Under the pieces are notes generated by a model. The model ran no database searches. It saw only the letters and a list, made by a program, of their open reading frames with translations, and had not been told where the DNA came from. From Tritrichomonas musculus (taxonomy: Eukaryota; Parabasalia; Tritrichomonadida; Tritrichomonadidae), in contig JAPFFF010000010.1 of assembly GCA_039105265.1 (NCBI GenBank), forward strand, positions 5,208,001 through 5,272,000: 64,000 bases of DNA. The letters run 5' to 3'. Positions 60,840 through 64,000 of the stretch are shown piece by piece. The first letter of the stretch is position 1. Each line of letters opens with the position of its first letter. A program made the position numbers and the translations under genes.

Positions 60840-61575
60840 TAGAGTCCCACAAAGAATTCTCGGGTTGTTAGTAAATGTCTACATTATCATATATATATAA
60901 GACTAACATATAAACATTTATTTTTTATGAATAAGCATAGGTTAACAAAGAACCTCATGTTTATCATGAAATTCAGAATATTATAAATAACATAACTTTT
61001 TCAGAGAAATATTCATTTTTTCATGAAAACATGAGATTTCCAAATAAACCTGAGATTTCCAAAATAAAAATTTGAATAGAAAATTTTATCTTATGATTCG
61101 AATTATGTAAACTATCAAGCAATATATAAAAATACAAATATTGCATTTGATCTTTTTACAAGATTCTCTTAAAGCATAAAAAAGCATTTAATATAGGATA
61201 TCATTATCTAATACTCAAAAAATCATACAAAAATATAAAAAAGCAATAATTAAAAGTTTATAATGTCAGCTAAAGCAAATAAATAATGATAAAATGATTT
61301 TGGAACGAAAAATGTTGACGATTATAAAAAAAATGTACGTTTCAATCGAACTTTTTCATAATGAATAAACCATTCAATTTATTTTGGAAACCTCAGGTTT
61401 ACATGGAAATACCTTAGGTTATTTTGAAAATGTAATTATTTCTACATAAACTTTGAATTATCCACAAAAAAAAAAAAAGAGGTTTATTGAGAAAGTTGGG
61501 TTTATTGTAAAGGTATAAATATCCTTGAATAACCTATGCTTTCCAGGCAATCTGAGACTTCTTTGTGGGACTCTA
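60840..61575. mobile_element. 732-bp inverted-repeat element with TA target duplication (Tc1/mariner-like MITE)
   Basis: The ends are GAGTCCCACAAAGAATTCTC (from 60,842) and its near-perfect inverse ending at 61,573 (one mismatch in 20, extending to about 28 bp with three). Each end is flanked by TA (60,840-60,841 and 61,574-61,575), the target of Tc1/mariner elements. The interior repeats short AGATTTCC/AACCT-type motifs and has no transposase frame, so it is non-autonomous. Confidence 0.78.
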
Positions 61576-61935
61576 TTGTAAAAAATGATTAGCTTTTATT
61601 TTTTTTTTATTCTCTATTGAGAAAATTCAATGAACTCATTGAATTTTAGCTTTCAAAAGGTTATTTTTTTTGAATTAAGGTTCTCAAATTACCGGTAATT
61701 GTTGTTGCTTCGCATTTGAATAATTTTTTTTAAACCGTAATATATCAGCATTACCAATATATTTTCGAAGAGAAAAATGAATTGAAATTTTGGCTTTTAT
61801 CTGTGATAATACCATTATATATTTGAATTTTTCAAGAATAATAATTTTGTGAATTTATCATTATTTTCAATTATACTAATGCATATAATATATGATTCCT
61901 TCATGTTTTTTTTTTTTTTTTTTTTTTTTTCCAAT
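61576..61935. other. Spacer between two transposons
   Basis: AT-rich, with a T run of about 25 near 61,906-61,930 next to the left end of the second element. No gene seen. Confidence 0.5.
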
Positions 61936-62402
61936 TTAAGGGACTAGTTTCCAAATTTATTGTAAACCTATCAATATTGAATGAACTCATAGAATAAAAC
62001 TTTGAAAGATAGCTTTTCGGAAAAAGTTTTGGTCAAATATAATAAATTTTTCTCCTTAACGATCATTTTTATATTATTTTGGTAACTTTTTGAATGGATT
62101 AATTTTTTTAAAAAATGAAAATTAGTAAGAAATATTAATTAAAAAAAAATATAAAATAAATTGATAAATAATAATTTATTAAAATAATAAAAAAATATTT
62201 CGTTTTTTCATTTTTCAATAGAAAATTTTTATATTATCAAGTTTTTTTATGAATCCAGCATATTTGATATATAAATAAAATAATGCATGAATATTAAAAT
62301 CTAGATCAAACTATTTAATATATTTTTCTGTCAAAAACAAAAAAACTTTTTTTGAGAGAACACATAGAATATTTTTATTCAAATTGGAAACTAGTCCCTT
62401 AA
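61936..62402. mobile_element. Short inverted-repeat element, TTAA or TA target
   Basis: Inverted ends GGGACTAGTTTCCAA (left, from 61,940) and TTGGAAACTAGTCCC (right, to 62,398) are exact. TTAA flanks both sides (61,936-61,939 and 62,399-62,402). If the target is TTAA the element is about 459 bp, as in piggyBac-like elements; if it is TA, the ends are AGGGACTAG and a Tc1/mariner-like origin fits. No coding frame inside. Confidence 0.75.
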
Positions 62403-63877
62403 TAATCAATTTAATAAATTAATCTTTTCCTGTAAAAATTAAAATCATTGATTATTAAATTTAATAAAAAAATTATTAGCAATAAAATTAACAAATATTA
62501 AACAAATAAAAAAGATATTAATATTTTATATATGACCATTCATACATGCAATTTATTTGAATTAGCATATTGAAACGATTTTATTAGTGATTATTAAAAA
62601 ATTGAATGATTTAACTTATTATTAGTGATTATTAAAAATATTTTAATATTATTATATTTATCTATATAATATTTAATAATTATCACATCTCATAATTATT
62701 TATATAATTTATTATTTGAAAAGATATAATTGTTTTTATAATAGAGTCATTTTTAATATTATTGAAACATTTTTTATTCAAATGTTGTGCATGTTATCTT
62801 CATGATTTTAATATATATATTGTATATAATATAATAATAAAGTATTATGTGTTCATTTATAAATAATATATTGTTAAATACTTTTAATTTAGAATCTTTA
62901 ATAGAAACAATCTGATTAATTTGATCAAAACAAAAAAAACTAATAAAAACTTTAAAATTAGTGTAATTGCACACTTGCAATTTTGTTTAATGTCAATGAA
63001 TCTAATGATTACTTAGAAATTCTAAGAGATTTTTAAAACTATTTTATCTCTCATGAATAAACATTTTGTTTTGAAATTATTATATTATTCAACATAATAT
63101 ATCATATTTTTCCAGCAACTATCATTAAATTAATACATATAAATGAAATATCTCATAATTGGGTAAAATGAAGATCTCATTAAAGAAAACGTGAAATTAT
63201 ATTTTCTAACCATTGATACTCATTATTTCTTCATTTACTTAACATTTTTTGTTAGTTTTCAGATATTATATCATTTTTATCAAATTGTCTTAATTTCTTT
63301 TTTGGTATCTATTTTGACTTTTTTATTGTCATAAGCATACGATGGTGAAGATTTATGATTAGTTTTAATTTTAAATTGATTAGTTTTTTACACTTTTTTT
63401 CGATGTGAAAAAGTCTTTTAAATAAATATCTAATATCTCAATAATTTGAGTTGGAATTTGAATTTTATAATGTTATTCATATATAACATCATGTTATATA
63501 TATAAATTATTAGCTATATTAGGAAAATATCGTCCAATATTGAGAAAAAGTTTATTTAATTACCTCGTTATATTTATTTTAAAACATTCTATTCTACAGC
63601 CAATATGAAAAATTATAAATTTTAAGTTAAAAAATAATCTTTACTCCATACCATGTATTTATGTATACATTTATTTTCGATCAAGATCCATTATAAGAAA
63701 AAATGTAATATATGCTTATATCATATACAGCAATAATTAATTGTAATAAATAAATAATACTAAATATATAATCTAAAATTTAGATTTAAACATTAATATA
63801 CAAAAATAATTTTAAGATATTAATATTTTATATTAAAATTTTAATTTCATTTATTTCTGCTGGCTTACCTTTAAACG
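62403..63877. other. AT-rich spacer, no gene seen
   Basis: About 1.5 kb of very AT-rich DNA without a convincing frame or element. A 68-codon frame at 62,774-62,980 is low-complexity and rejected. Confidence 0.55.
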
Positions 63878-63956
63878 AGAAAACTTCATCTTTTGAATTA
63901 CTCATTGAGTAAATAATCGAGTTTGTTTTTATCTGTAAAAAACGATGAAGTTTTCT
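63878..63956. other. Long hairpin with a 13-bp perfect stem
   Basis: AGAAAACTTCATC (63,878-63,890) is repeated in inverse as GATGAAGTTTTCT (63,944-63,956). The 53-base loop holds a second small stem ACTCA-T-TGAGT. It could be a transposon relic or a structured RNA; nothing decides between them. Confidence 0.4.
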
Positions 63957-64000
63957 TTTAAGAATTTATTTGGCCGAATCATTCAATTTTTAAAATTTAA

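Noticed and set aside
1-64000. CRISPR array, rRNA genes, LINEs or LTR elements
   Set aside because: No regularly spaced repeat-spacer pattern, no rRNA core sequence and no reverse transcriptase motif were seen on either strand. The only regular repeats are the BspA units and the 22-bp minisatellite, neither of which has spacers.

Overview
The window is nuclear DNA of a parabasalid protist, most likely Tritrichomonas or a close trichomonad. The evidence is the mix of families: BspA-like leucine-rich-repeat surface proteins, tyrosine-kinase-like (TKL) kinases, an R2R3 Myb protein, a Rab GTPase, a NEK kinase, a BTB-like/RCC1 protein and bacterial-type metabolic enzymes. The genes are intronless, the DNA between them is very AT-rich, and several genes have a trichomonad-style initiator (TCA followed by a pyrimidine or CA) within about 30 bases of the ATG. 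The species is an inference.

Layout. 1-12.1 kb: a short-chain dehydrogenase, a Rab-like GTPase without a C-terminal cysteine, a large BspA-like protein and three membrane or secreted proteins of unknown function. 12.1-17.7 kb: a 743-bp non-autonomous hAT transposon with a perfect 8-bp target duplication, a 15-unit 22-bp minisatellite running straight into a truncated TKL kinase, and a second TKL kinase with two frame breaks. 18.8-23.7 kb: a BspA-like gene with eight near-identical 429-bp repeats. 24-35 kb: a synapsin-like ATP-grasp protein, a tRNA, a Myb protein, a degraded coding remnant and a 1,495-residue Ser/Asn-rich protein with a C2-like domain. 35-44 kb: a ROK sugar kinase, a DHHC-type palmitoyltransferase with DHIC in place of DHHC, a secreted histidine acid phosphatase and a frame-broken BTB-like/RCC1 gene; parts of these are strikingly GC-rich. 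45.6-56 kb: MEMO-like protein, CBS-containing family II pyrophosphatase, C2orf81-like protein, NEK kinase, diacylglycerol kinase, a PRiA4_ORF3-like protein and an unknown protein. 56-64 kb: almost gene-free, holding mobile-element debris: a CRESS-DNA virus Rep fossil, hAT-like ends, two short inverted-repeat transposons (TA and TTAA/TA targets) and a broken host gene.

There is no operon logic; each gene has its own spacing. Surface display (BspA proteins, acid phosphatase), signalling (kinases, Rab, DAG kinase, palmitoyltransferase) and flagellar biology (NEK, C2orf81-like) are the recurring themes. The observations most worth following are the synapsin homologue, the CRESS Rep fossil, the mosaic 429-bp repeats, the transposons with readable target duplications, the tRNA with an unusual anticodon loop and the abrupt GC steps inside single genes.
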